This document shows, piece after piece, positions 8,135 through 15,672 of a DNA stretch of 64,000 bases. The position numbers were made by a program, and so were the translations under genes. Each line of letters starts with the position of its first letter. Within the stretch, counting starts at the first letter, position 1. This DNA is from UBA2897 sp036733925 (GTDB lineage: Bacteria > Bacillota > Negativicutes > Selenomonadales > Selenomonadaceae), in contig DAIMZO010000004.1 of assembly GCA_036733925.1 (NCBI GenBank), positions 36,725-100,724 on the forward strand, in the 5' to 3' direction. Below the pieces are notes generated by a model. That model was not told the origin of the DNA. It saw only the letters and a list, made by a program, of their open reading frames with translations, and searched no databases.

Positions 8135-9100
8135 ATGCAGACACTCGCCTATCTGCCGGACTGGCTCGCCGCGCTCCCCGCGCCGCGGCGGCTGCTCGTC
8201 TACCGCGTGCACGATATGTATGAGGTGTCCGCGCCGCTCAGCGAGCCAGGTATCGCAAAGCTCGCCGTCCCGCCCGAGGGCGCAATCCATTTCGTTCCGA
8301 AAACGATGGATGACGCCGCGCTCCTCCCGCATCTCGTGGCAGCACAGACGACAGGCCCGGAGTTTTCCTTCATCCTCGATCTGCAGCGTGCGGGAACCAT
8401 CCTGCTCCGGAAGGTTCAGCGCCCCGTCGCCCAGCGTCTCATCCTGCTCGGGCTCTTTCTCGAGGACGCCGCGGACTATATCGCGACGGAACGGGGCTAC
8501 CAGATTGGCAAGCTCATGCAGGACTACGCCTCGCCGCGCTTCACGGCGCGCTTTGATGAGGCGCTCGGGAACCTCACGTTCTCTCCGTCAGCCTATTTCG
8601 GGCTGCTGGGCAGCCTGCTGCAACGGCTCGAGAACAACCATCTGCTGGAAGGCGGGCCCGGCGGTATCTCGTATGTCCGGCTCATCTCGCAGCTTTTCGG
8701 TCTCGATGGCAGCAAGGATTCCACCTCGCGCGAACGCACCTACCACGACGCAAAACGCGCGCTCGAGGCCAATGTCGAGAACCGCTGGCCGGAGCTGCTC
8801 CCGAACCTCCTGAGCTACCTCTATTTCTGCCGGTTCTACCCATGCTCCGTTCTGGGCGGCATCACGCATAACTACTGGGTCTTCGTGCTCTACTACAAGC
8901 TTTTTGAGCTCAGCCTGCTCGCACTGTCGCTTGCCCGGCGCGAACGGCTCGAGCTCGAGGACGTCTACGCGCTGATGCAGCATCTCGCGCTGCGCCGCGA
9001 AAGCAGCGGCGGCCGCTATACCACCGTCATCGAGCAGTACATTCAGCCGAAGGAAGAAGATTCCCTCGCCCTGTTCTCCGCACTTTATGATTGGAAATGA
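8135..9100 (+). CDS. Unknown protein, faintly like the C-terminal half of flagellin lysine methylase FliB
   Basis: 321 residues, no signal peptide and no clear membrane segment. I do not recognise it with certainty. The pattern VAQRLILLGLFLEDAADY (about residues 105-122), followed later by the cluster LSYLYFCRFYP and a helix ending in LTLEDV-like LELEDVYALMQHL, resembles the middle and end of FliB-type lysine-N-methylases. The N-terminal cysteine cluster that those enzymes need is absent, so it would not be a standard methylase. It is co-transcribed with the HAD gene (nine-base gap) and ended by a strong terminator. The FliB link is inference only. Confidence 0.55.
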   Translation: MQTLAYLPDWLAALPAPRRLLVYRVHDMYEVSAPLSEPGIAKLAVPPEGAIHFVPKTMDDAALLPHLVAAQTTGPEFSFILDLQRAGTILLRKVQRPVAQRLILLGLFLEDAADYIATERGYQIGKLMQDYASPRFTARFDEALGNLTFSPSAYFGLLGSLLQRLENNHLLEGGPGGISYVRLISQLFGLDGSKDSTSRERTYHDAKRALEANVENRWPELLPNLLSYLYFCRFYPCSVLGGITHNYWVFVLYYKLFELSLLALSLARRERLELEDVYALMQHLALRRESSGGRYTTVIEQYIQPKEEDSLALFSALYDWK

Positions 9101-9101
9101 A

Positions 9102-9150
9102 AAATTGCCACATGAGCAAAAACCAGCTCATGCGGCAATTTCTTTTTTTT
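9102..9150 (+). terminator. Intrinsic terminator of the HAD operon
   Basis: TTGCC-A-CATGAGC pairs with GCTCATG-C-GGCAA over an eight-base loop, followed by eight T. It begins right after the stop codon at 9100. Confidence 0.9.
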
Positions 9151-9152
9151 AT

Positions 9153-9540
9153 GGCTCTTCGGGCATCCCTGTGGGCAAGAAATGCCGATTTCCCTGGTAA
9201 CTAAGCCGATCCCTCTAGCATAGGTTTTCTGTTAGGAAGTGGAATCCGGATATCTGCGCATACGAGGTACACCATATCCATCATGTTCTGTATGTTCCGG
9301 AAGCCATATGCCTTGCGGATGATCAACTTGATTTTGTTGTTTGTTGCTTCAATCCTAGCATTGCTCAGTCCAAGTCGGATGGTGTTCAGGATATGCTCCC
9401 TGTGCCGCCTGATCAGATCAGCGGCCATCATCTCGAGAGCGTCTATGTGATTTCGGGACAGATAATCGACCTGCGCTATCAGCAGGTCGGCAATCTCGTG
9501 GACAAATCGACAAGCCTGCGTTCCTGCACCAGCTGCAGAG
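9153..9540 (-). mobile_element. 3' remnant of an ISL3-family insertion sequence
   Basis: The segment holds the end of an ISL3-type transposase and, at 9153, the sequence GGCTCTTCGGG, which looks like the terminal inverted repeat of the ISL3 family (typically beginning GGCTCTT). The other end and most of the transposase are gone. The outer boundary near 9540 is uncertain. It inserted directly after the T run of the preceding terminator. Confidence 0.65.
9201..9530 (-). pseudogene. ISL3-family transposase, C-terminal fragment
   Basis: The minus strand encodes HREHILNTIRLGLSNAR, IEATNNKIKLIIRKAYG and FRNIQNMM, the highly conserved C-terminal end of ISL3-family DDE transposases (PF01610), and ends at a normal stop. 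An in-frame extension upstream of the first ATG (FVHEIADLLIAQVDYLSRNH) shows that the reading frame once began further upstream. The catalytic domain is missing, so the fragment cannot transpose. The 5' limit of homology, somewhere around 9480-9540, cannot be fixed by eye. Confidence 0.75.
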
Positions 9541-9605
9541 TGCGCTGATCCCGCTCTCGCAGAACTATTTCAAGAGCTTCAAGAAGTAAAGAATATCCCA
9601 TAGCC

Positions 9606-9644
9606 AAAAGAACCTGTGCCAAATTCCAGAGTCACAGGTCCTTT
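9606..9644 (-). terminator. Terminator of the amidase gene
   Basis: ACCTGTG at 9612-9618 pairs with CACAGGT at 9633-9639; on the minus strand a short T run follows. It lies just past the amidase stop. Confidence 0.65.
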
Positions 9645-9658
9645 TACTATGTTCTTCT

Positions 9659-10963
9659 TCAGCCGAAGAAGTCGGCGATGCCGTCGGCGATGCCCTGGGC
9701 GGCCTTCTTGACGCCCTCCTCGCTGTCGACGAGCTTCTCCTCGGTCTGGTTCGAGATGAACGCGACCTCGACGAGGGTCGCCGGCATATCGGTGTGCTTG
9801 ACGACGTAGAAGTTGCAGCTCTGCGTGCCGCGGCTCTGCGTGCCGAGCTGGTCGATGACGTTGCTGCGAATCTTGTCGGCAAGGTCGCGCGACCGTTTCG
9901 AGCCGAGCGAGTAGTAGTAACCGGTCGTCCCGCGTGCCGCGCCGTCGGAGAAGGAATCCATGTGGATGGACACAAAGACGTCGGCCTTGTGATTGTTCGC
10001 GACATCGCAGCGTGCCTGCAATTCCTCGATGTCGGAGGCATCCGCGCCCTTTGGCGAGACTTCGGTGTCGGTCGTGCGTGTCATATAGACGGTCGCACCC
10101 TGATTCTGCAGGAGACGTGCGACCTCGTTGCCGATGCGGAGCGTCACGGTCTTTTCCATGACGCCCGTCGGTCCGATGGCGCCGGAGTCGTTGCCACCAT
10201 GGCCCGGGTCGATGACGATGACGCGGCCTTTGAGCCCCGTGATGCGGTCGATTTCCGCATCGGTCGGGTTCTCCGCCGCCTCGCGTGCCGGCTGATTGAT
10301 GGCCGTATCCGGCTTCTTTGCCGGCTGCTGGCTTTCCGTCGTCTGCGCTTTCGTCGGCTCTGCCTTGCTATCCGGTTTTGTTGCGGCCGGTTTTGTTGCG
10401 GCCGGTTTCTGCGTATCTTTCTTGGTGGCGGCCGGCTGCTTTGCAGGCTTTGCCGGCTGCGTGCTGGTCTTTGCCGGCTTCTTGACGTCCGGCACCGCAA
10501 TCGTCGCCTGCTGCGTGCTCGGCCCGATATCGCCGAAATCGAGCACGACACGCCCCGGCGCTGTGCCGCCGCTCAGCCGGAACACATGGTAGTTATTCTT
10601 GCCAACCTTGTTCTCGATGACAACGCGCACGGTCGTCGGATTGAACTGCGCGATGCGGATGGCACCGACGAAGCGGCTGTCCACCTTCGTGTCGCGCTTG
10701 ACTTTCGCCGGAATCCAGGCGTCCGGGATATCGACGACCACGCGATCCGGGTTCGAGAGCGCCATCTGCTTGAAGGTCACGGGCTTTGAGGCATCGACGA
10801 CGATACGGATCTTCTTTTCCCCACTGTTCACACGCACGTTCGTGATCTCCGCCATGTCCCGCGCACGGTCGCCGAAATCCGACGCCGCGCTGACCGAAGC
10901 CAAGGGCAACGCGATGCAGAGCAATAGCAGAAAGCAAGTTATCCGTCTGATGAAACGCCTCAT
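9659..10963 (-). CDS. N-acetylmuramoyl-L-alanine amidase with AMIN domain
   Basis: 434-residue secreted cell wall hydrolase that cuts the amide bond between muramic acid and the stem peptide. In order: signal peptide (residues 1-27, ending SVSAAS), AMIN targeting domain (about 38-140), a Lys/Pro/Ala/Thr-rich linker with near-perfect tandem repeats (about 150-235), and an Amidase_3 domain (about 245-434). Zinc ligands are visible in VIDPGHGG and SIHMDS, and the catalytic glutamate lies in TLVEVAFISN. The combination is common in outer-membrane Firmicutes, where AMIN tethers the enzyme at the septum. The start has GGAGGT. It is monocistronic, between its own promoter and terminator. Confidence 0.92.
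   Translation of the reverse strand: MRRFIRRITCFLLLLCIALPLASVSAASDFGDRARDMAEITNVRVNSGEKKIRIVVDASKPVTFKQMALSNPDRVVVDIPDAWIPAKVKRDTKVDSRFVGAIRIAQFNPTTVRVVIENKVGKNNYHVFRLSGGTAPGRVVLDFGDIGPSTQQATIAVPDVKKPAKTSTQPAKPAKQPAATKKDTQKPAATKPAATKPDSKAEPTKAQTTESQQPAKKPDTAINQPAREAAENPTDAEIDRITGLKGRVIVIDPGHGGNDSGAIGPTGVMEKTVTLRIGNEVARLLQNQGATVYMTRTTDTEVSPKGADASDIEELQARCDVANNHKADVFVSIHMDSFSDGAARGTTGYYYSLGSKRSRDLADKIRSNVIDQLGTQSRGTQSCNFYVVKHTDMPATLVEVAFISNQTEEKLVDSEEGVKKAAQGIADGIADFFG
10374..10408 (-). repeat. 15-bp tandem repeat in the amidase linker
   Basis: A 15-base unit (GGTTTTGTTGCGGCC on the plus strand) occurs twice head to tail, encoding KPAAT twice. It is a small, low-copy in-frame repeat in the linker between AMIN and amidase domains. 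Confidence 0.7.
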
Positions 10964-10996
10964 AGTCCGACCTCCAACCTTTTCTTACACCTTTCT

Positions 10997-11025
10997 ATTA
11001 TCGTCGCTTTTGGGAAAAAATGCAA
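10997..11025 (-). promoter_or_regulatory. Promoter of the amidase gene
   Basis: TTGCAT and GATAAT with a 17-base spacer on the minus strand, 34 bases before the ATG. Confidence 0.55.
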
Positions 11026-11087
11026 GAAAAAGGGAGCGATATGCTGTTCCTCTATGCTGTTTCTCTAGACATGATTCATCGAACGGT

Positions 11088-11160
11088 ACGTGCCCCCTCC
11101 GTCTCGCTCCGCGAGCCAGCTCCTCCCAAAGGCACGCTCGCCTAACGGCTCGTGCCCGAA
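11088..11160. repeat. Intergenic hairpin pair, possible dispersed repeat
   Basis: Two inverted repeats sit in an otherwise empty 235-base gap between the amidase and an ABC ATPase gene: CTCGC-TCC-GCGAG at 11103-11115 within a CCCCCTCC...CTCCTCCC frame, and GGCACG...CGTGCC at 11131-11156 with an inner GCC/GGC pair. The style resembles REP-like intergenic repeats. Copy number elsewhere cannot be seen from this window. Confidence 0.4.
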
Positions 11161-11198
11161 AGGGACGCCTAAAATACTACGTGCGACAGCCCCATGTT

Positions 11199-11984
11199 TT
11201 ATAGCATGTTGCGGAGGAATGCCTGCGTGCGCTCCTCCTTCGGATGGCCGAAGAGTTCCTCCGGCTCGCCCTCCTCGACGATGTTCCCGTCCGCCATGAA
11301 GATCACATGGTTTGCGGCCTCGCGCGCAAACGCCATCTCATGCGTCACGACGATCATCGTCATGTGTTCCGCGGCGAGCTCGCGCATGGTCTTCAGGACT
11401 TCACCGGTGAGTTCCGGGTCAAGGGCCGAGGTCGGCTCATCGAACAGCATGATGTCCGGCTTCATGCAGAGCGCCCGCGCGATGGCCACACGCTGCTGCT
11501 GACCGCCCGAAAGCTGCGCGGGATAGTAATCCGCACGCTCGGAGAGGCCGATCTTCGCGAGCAGGCCGCGCGCATAGGGCTCGATCTCCTCTCGCGGCAG
11601 TTTCTTGACCTGCATCGGCGCCTCGAGCAGATTCTCGAGCACGGTCATATGCGGGAACAGATTGAACTGCTGGAACACCATGCCCGTGCACGCGAGGATC
11701 TCGCGGCATTTCGCGTCGCTCGCGTATTTCGCACGATTTCCATCGGTTTCCGCAAGGGATTCGCCTTTGATCTCGATGGAACCCGCGTCGATTTCCTCGA
11801 GGCGGTTGATGCAGCGGAGCAGGGTGCTCTTGCCGGATCCGGACGGCCCGATGATGGCGAGTACCTCGCCCTGCCGGAGCTCGAGGTCGATGCCCTTCAG
11901 CACCTCGAGTCCACCGAACGATTTATGGATATCCTGCATGCGGAGCATCAGCGGCTCCTGTGAATTATTTTGCGTAGCGGCCAT
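11199..11984 (-). CDS. Amino-acid ABC transporter ATP-binding protein (GlnQ type)
   Basis: 261-residue cytoplasmic ATPase of the polar amino-acid uptake family. Walker A is GPSGSGKSTLLRC, the signature is LSGGQQQRVAIARAL, Walker B is IMLFDEPTSALDPE, and the switch histidine lies in VVTHEM. It powers the permease encoded just upstream; its ATG lies 20 bases inside the permease gene and has a GGAGGC site. No terminator with a T run was recognised after the gene. The substrate is an amino acid by family, but which one cannot be told. Confidence 0.92.
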   Translation of the reverse strand: MAATQNNSQEPLMLRMQDIHKSFGGLEVLKGIDLELRQGEVLAIIGPSGSGKSTLLRCINRLEEIDAGSIEIKGESLAETDGNRAKYASDAKCREILACTGMVFQQFNLFPHMTVLENLLEAPMQVKKLPREEIEPYARGLLAKIGLSERADYYPAQLSGGQQQRVAIARALCMKPDIMLFDEPTSALDPELTGEVLKTMRELAAEHMTMIVVTHEMAFAREAANHVIFMADGNIVEEGEPEELFGHPKEERTQAFLRNML

Positions 11985-12609
11985 AATGCGCCTCCAGTCT
12001 CTTGAAGCCCCAGGTCAGCACTGCCGTCATCACGAGGTAGAAGATGCCCGCGATCACGAACGGCGTCATATCGAACTCGCGCTGCACGATGGTGCGCGCG
12101 ACGCGCAGCAGGTCGTTCATCGCGAGGATATAGATGAGCGACGTATCCTTGACGAGGTTGATGGTCTCGTTGCTGATTGGCGGCAGGACCATGCGGATGA
12201 CCTGCGGCAGGATGATGCGGCGCATGGTCTGGGAGTAGCTCATGCCGAGCGTCTTTGCCGCCTCATACTGCCCTTTCGGCACGGACTGGATGCCCGCACG
12301 GAAAATCTCGGCGAAATACGCCGCGTAGTTCAACGTGAACGCGAGCAGCGCCGCCGCGATGTCCGGCAGCTTGATGCCGATCATCGGCAGGGCAAAGTAG
12401 ACGAAAAGCAGCTGCAGCATCAGCGGTGTGCCGCGCATGACCCAGATGTAGAGCTCCACAACGCGCGAGAGCAGGCGGAGCTTCGACAGGCGGCCGAGCG
12501 CCGCGAGCATGCCGAGCGGCAGCGACAGGACGAGGGTGATGCAGAAGATCTCGAGCGTCAGTTCCGACCCTTCGAACATCTGCAAGACCGTATTCGCGAG
12601 ATGGTCCAT
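11965..12609 (-). CDS. Amino-acid ABC transporter permease (GlnP/HisM type)
   Basis: About 214 residues with some five hydrophobic segments and the family EAA loop (YEAAKTLGMSYSQTMRRIILPQ), which docks on the ATPase. The TIGR01726 head ELTLEIFCITLVLSL follows soon after the start. The start is uncertain: ATG at 12609 is best spaced from AAAGGAG, while ATG at 12618 and TTG at 12636 are alternatives. The operon holds only this permease and its ATPase. A periplasmic or lipoprotein binding protein, normally encoded beside them, is absent; the binding protein upstream is of sugar type and separately transcribed. Confidence 0.9.
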   Translation of the reverse strand: MDHLANTVLQMFEGSELTLEIFCITLVLSLPLGMLAALGRLSKLRLLSRVVELYIWVMRGTPLMLQLLFVYFALPMIGIKLPDIAAALLAFTLNYAAYFAEIFRAGIQSVPKGQYEAAKTLGMSYSQTMRRIILPQVIRMVLPPISNETINLVKDTSLIYILAMNDLLRVARTIVQREFDMTPFVIAGIFYLVMTAVLTWGFKRLEAHYGRYAK

Positions 12610-12633
12610 GAAATCCATTTCTCCTTTTACGCA

Positions 12634-12662
12634 CAAAGGATCCGCTGACTTCGCGGAATCCT
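12634..12662 (-). other. Leader hairpin before the amino-acid permease gene
   Basis: AAAGGAT-CCGC pairs with GCGG-AATCCTTT around a short loop, in the leader between promoter and permease ribosome binding site. No T run follows, so it is not a simple terminator. It may affect mRNA stability or translation. Confidence 0.4.
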
Positions 12663-12689
12663 TTATCTTGGCAAAGCATTAACGCATCT

Positions 12690-12718
12690 ATTATAAAGGA
12701 AAAGGGCTCGCGCTTCAA
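12690..12718 (-). promoter_or_regulatory. Promoter of the amino-acid ABC operon
   Basis: TTGAAG and a perfect TATAAT with a 17-base spacer on the minus strand, about 80 bases before the permease start. Confidence 0.65.
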
Positions 12719-12744
12719 GCCCTGTTCCCTCTTTCTTCGCTTTT

Positions 12745-14079
12745 CTATTGCATTTTCTGCCGATATTTCTGTTCCTCGCGCTCAAACTGCCCCGCCCAGA
12801 TATGCAGAAAGTCCTCGACGCTCATCTTGCTCATCATGACCTGCTCGATGTAGGCATCCGCGCTGTCGACGATCCGCCGGTAGTCCGGCAGATACATCGG
12901 CGGCTCGTACAGGCGGAAGTCGGGGCTGTTCAGCGCCTCCCTCGCAATCTGCATGTGCTGGCGCTTGCTGACCCAGTCCTCTTTGAGCGCGGTCTGGCTG
13001 ACTGGGATCTGCCCGATCCGCTCATTCCACCAGCTCTGCACTTCCGGCGAGCACAAGAACTGGACGAAACGCCATGCCGCCTCTTTGTGCTGGGAGCTCC
13101 GGAAGATGCTGTAGCCGTCGACGTTGTTCGCCTCCTGCACGATGGTTCCCTTCCGCGAGCGCGGCAGGATTGCTGCCGCATAGGCACTAGCGGGCAGGTT
13201 CTTCGCGTGGCTGCCGTAGGAGCCGATATTGTGCTGGATGAGTGCGGCTTGGCCGAAATCGAACGCCGCGACCATCTCCTGATAGCCATTCGTGATATCC
13301 CCGGTCGCCGTATCCTTCTGATAGAGGCCGAGGTACCGTTTGACGAAATCCACATAGATTGGGTCATCGATCACGCAGTGCCCATCCAGCGTGAAGAACG
13401 CCGTGTCGCCGGAATAGGCGAACATCGCGCGCAAGAGCTGCAGGCCGGCACCGTCCCCGCCGCGGATGGAGAATCCGTACTTCCCCTGTTCCGGGTGGTT
13501 CATCACCGCGGCATCGGTAAAGAATTCGTCCCAGGTCTGCGGGGGCTCAAGCTCCTGTTCCCGGTACCAGTCCGAACGATACCAGAGGAGCTCCATGCCC
13601 ATCGTGGCCGGCAACTGGTACAGCCCGCCATCCTTGGTCAGGTCGCGGTTCGCCTGCAGGACATCCGGGAGCAGGTCATCCTTGTACGAGCAGCCGTCGA
13701 AATAGGGGTCGAGATTGAGCAGAACGCCCTTCGCGCAGAATTCCGCAATCCAGGCGGACTGCATGCCGCAGACATCGGGCATCTCATTGGTCGCAATCGC
13801 CGTGTTGATCTTGAGGCGCGCCGCCTTCTTCGGCAGGCCGACGTACTCGACGCGGATATCCGGGTTCTCCTTTTCGAACCGGTCAATCAGCTCCTGATAG
13901 TATTCCGTGCGGTCCGCCGCCGCGTTCTCATTCCAGAACACGATGGTCGTCTGTTCCGTTTCCGGCACGTCTGGCTTATTGACCGCGGACAGCGGCTGCG
14001 TATCGGCATCGAGGACCGAGCAGCCGGCTGTAAGCGCGAGGGCAACCGCCATCGCGGCGAGCATGGCTTTTTTCAGCAT
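12745..14079 (-). CDS. Sugar-type (family 1) solute-binding lipoprotein
   Basis: 444-residue extracytoplasmic binding protein. A lipoprotein signal peptide ends in the lipobox LTAGC (residues 16-20), so the mature protein is anchored by a lipidated cysteine. The fold signature of MalE/UgpB-type family 1 proteins is visible: TIVFWNENAA near the start, LIDRFEKENPDIRVEYV, and later KEAAWRFVQFLCSPEVQSWW. It is the third gene after a YesM-type kinase and a YesN-type regulator, seven bases from the latter. No sugar permease or ATPase gene is nearby, so it more likely serves as a ligand receptor for the kinase or feeds a transporter encoded elsewhere. Confidence 0.88.
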   Translation of the reverse strand: MLKKAMLAAMAVALALTAGCSVLDADTQPLSAVNKPDVPETEQTTIVFWNENAAADRTEYYQELIDRFEKENPDIRVEYVGLPKKAARLKINTAIATNEMPDVCGMQSAWIAEFCAKGVLLNLDPYFDGCSYKDDLLPDVLQANRDLTKDGGLYQLPATMGMELLWYRSDWYREQELEPPQTWDEFFTDAAVMNHPEQGKYGFSIRGGDGAGLQLLRAMFAYSGDTAFFTLDGHCVIDDPIYVDFVKRYLGLYQKDTATGDITNGYQEMVAAFDFGQAALIQHNIGSYGSHAKNLPASAYAAAILPRSRKGTIVQEANNVDGYSIFRSSQHKEAAWRFVQFLCSPEVQSWWNERIGQIPVSQTALKEDWVSKRQHMQIAREALNSPDFRLYEPPMYLPDYRRIVDSADAYIEQVMMSKMSVEDFLHIWAGQFEREEQKYRQKMQ

Positions 14080-14085
14080 GGACGG

Positions 14086-15672
14086 TCAACTCCTGTTTCG
14101 GAACTCCAATGGCGAACAGCCGGTATATTTCTTGAAGCAGGCCCCGAAGTACTCCGGGCTGTTGTATCCGGTCTTCTCCGCGACCTCGTAGGTCTTGAGG
14201 TCGGTCGAGCGCAGCATCTCCATCGCCTTCGTCATGCGGATCTGCAAGAGGAAACCGGTGAATGTGATCTTCTTCTTTTTCTTGAACAGCACGGAGAGGT
14301 AAATCGGGTTCATGTGCACGTAGCGGCCGATATCCTGCAGGGAAAGCCCATGCTCGGCATAATGCTTCTGGATGTAGTCCGTGACATCGTCGATGACATC
14401 GGTGCGCTCGCGCGTGTTCTCGTCGGTCATGTAATGTGCGAGCGAATCGACGAGCCCGCGCAGCAGGCCGACGATTTCCGAGACGGTCTGCATCTCGTTG
14501 ATGCGGCTGTAGTACTCGGTCTTCTTCGCCTCGTGCTGGCGGCTCCAGTCGGGGGCCCAGTCCTCCGCGCCCTTGAACAGTGCGAGCATGAGGTCGACAG
14601 CCTGCATGCGCACGGTGCCGAGGCTCTGCACGCTGCCGCGCAGGGCCTGCTCCATCTCGGAGAGCACCTGCTGGGCGTCATCGACGAGGCCGAGCCGAAC
14701 CTTCTCGACGAGGTTTTCGTCGTTCTCGTCCGGCGGCTCCTGCACCTGGCTGACGAGTTTGTCGAGGTCATCCGGCGTGATGACGGTATCCTTGCCGATG
14801 ACATGGCGGAACGCGAGCACGGAATGCGCCTCATCAAACGAGTCAGCGAGTTTCAGCAAACCTTTTTTCGGCGTGCCTAGCCCGATGGTCAGCGTCGTCT
14901 TGATCTCCATGCGCGACCACTCGCAGATGGCCTCGGCGACTGCCTTGGCGCGTTCCATCATATCGTCCGGAATATCCGCGGCGAAGACGATGACCATCGT
15001 GTCATGCTCGAGCGTGATGACGCCGCCGTAATCACGCTGGCAGAGGATCTTCTCAGCATTCGTGGCGATGATGTGCCTGAGCTGCTTATGCTCGGCGCGC
15101 GGGTGGAGGTCCTCCTGTGTGTAGTCATCGATCTGCAGGATCATCACGAGGAAATACTGGTGGTGCAGCGACATGCCCATCTCCTCACCGGTGGTCAGAA
15201 GTTCCTGCTCGGAATCCTGCCCCGCGAGGATTTTCTGGAACAGGACGGAGCGCAGGTACGGTTTCGCCTCGCGGAGCTTTTCCTTCGAGCCCTGCTCCTT
15301 ATCCCAGTCCGCGGCCGCTTTCTTGGCCTTTTCGAGCAGCACGTCGCGCTCAACCGGTTTCAGCAGGTAGTCGACGGCCTGCAGGTCGATGGCTTTTTTC
15401 GCGTAGCTGAAGTCCTCATACCCGGTCAGGAAGATGAACTTGATGTCCGGATACGCCTCTTTCGTATGCTTCGCGAGCTCGAGCCCGTCCATGAACGGCA
15501 TGCGGATATCCGAAACGACGACCTGCGGATGGTCCTTGCGGATCATCACGAGCGCCTCCTCGCCGTCCCCGGCCTCCCCGATCACATGGAAGCCGTTCTG
15601 CGCCCAAGGCACGGTCTGCAGCAACCCCTTCCGGATGATCCGATCGTCGTCGACAATCAATATCTTATGCAT
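14086..15672 (-). CDS. YesN-type response regulator with AraC DNA-binding domain
   Basis: 528-residue response regulator: receiver domain at the N-terminus (VDDD at residues 7-10, phosphoacceptor D55 in VVSDIRMPF, lysine in LLKPVERD), a long middle region of about 280 residues, and a C-terminal AraC/XylS double helix-turn-helix (ISLQDIG-like LSLQDIGRYVHMNPIYLSVL and YEVAEKTGYNSPEYF). The start at MHKILIVDDD overlaps the kinase stop by eight bases; the longer open frame upstream would run backwards through the kinase gene. It probably switches on carbohydrate genes when the kinase and binding lipoprotein sense a sugar. Confidence 0.92.
   Translation of the reverse strand: MHKILIVDDDRIIRKGLLQTVPWAQNGFHVIGEAGDGEEALVMIRKDHPQVVVSDIRMPFMDGLELAKHTKEAYPDIKFIFLTGYEDFSYAKKAIDLQAVDYLLKPVERDVLLEKAKKAAADWDKEQGSKEKLREAKPYLRSVLFQKILAGQDSEQELLTTGEEMGMSLHHQYFLVMILQIDDYTQEDLHPRAEHKQLRHIIATNAEKILCQRDYGGVITLEHDTMVIVFAADIPDDMMERAKAVAEAICEWSRMEIKTTLTIGLGTPKKGLLKLADSFDEAHSVLAFRHVIGKDTVITPDDLDKLVSQVQEPPDENDENLVEKVRLGLVDDAQQVLSEMEQALRGSVQSLGTVRMQAVDLMLALFKGAEDWAPDWSRQHEAKKTEYYSRINEMQTVSEIVGLLRGLVDSLAHYMTDENTRERTDVIDDVTDYIQKHYAEHGLSLQDIGRYVHMNPIYLSVLFKKKKKITFTGFLLQIRMTKAMEMLRSTDLKTYEVAEKTGYNSPEYFGACFKKYTGCSPLEFRNRS

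Noticed and set aside
9447..9589. Short plus-strand frames ending FKSFKK at 9589, taken as the end of a lost gene
   Set aside because: Much of this stretch is the complement of the transposase fragment and the frames need a shift to join, so no gene can be supported.
12748..14880. A 710-codon plus-strand open frame opposite the binding lipoprotein and regulator
   Set aside because: Antisense shadow of two well supported genes; no ribosome binding site or known domain.
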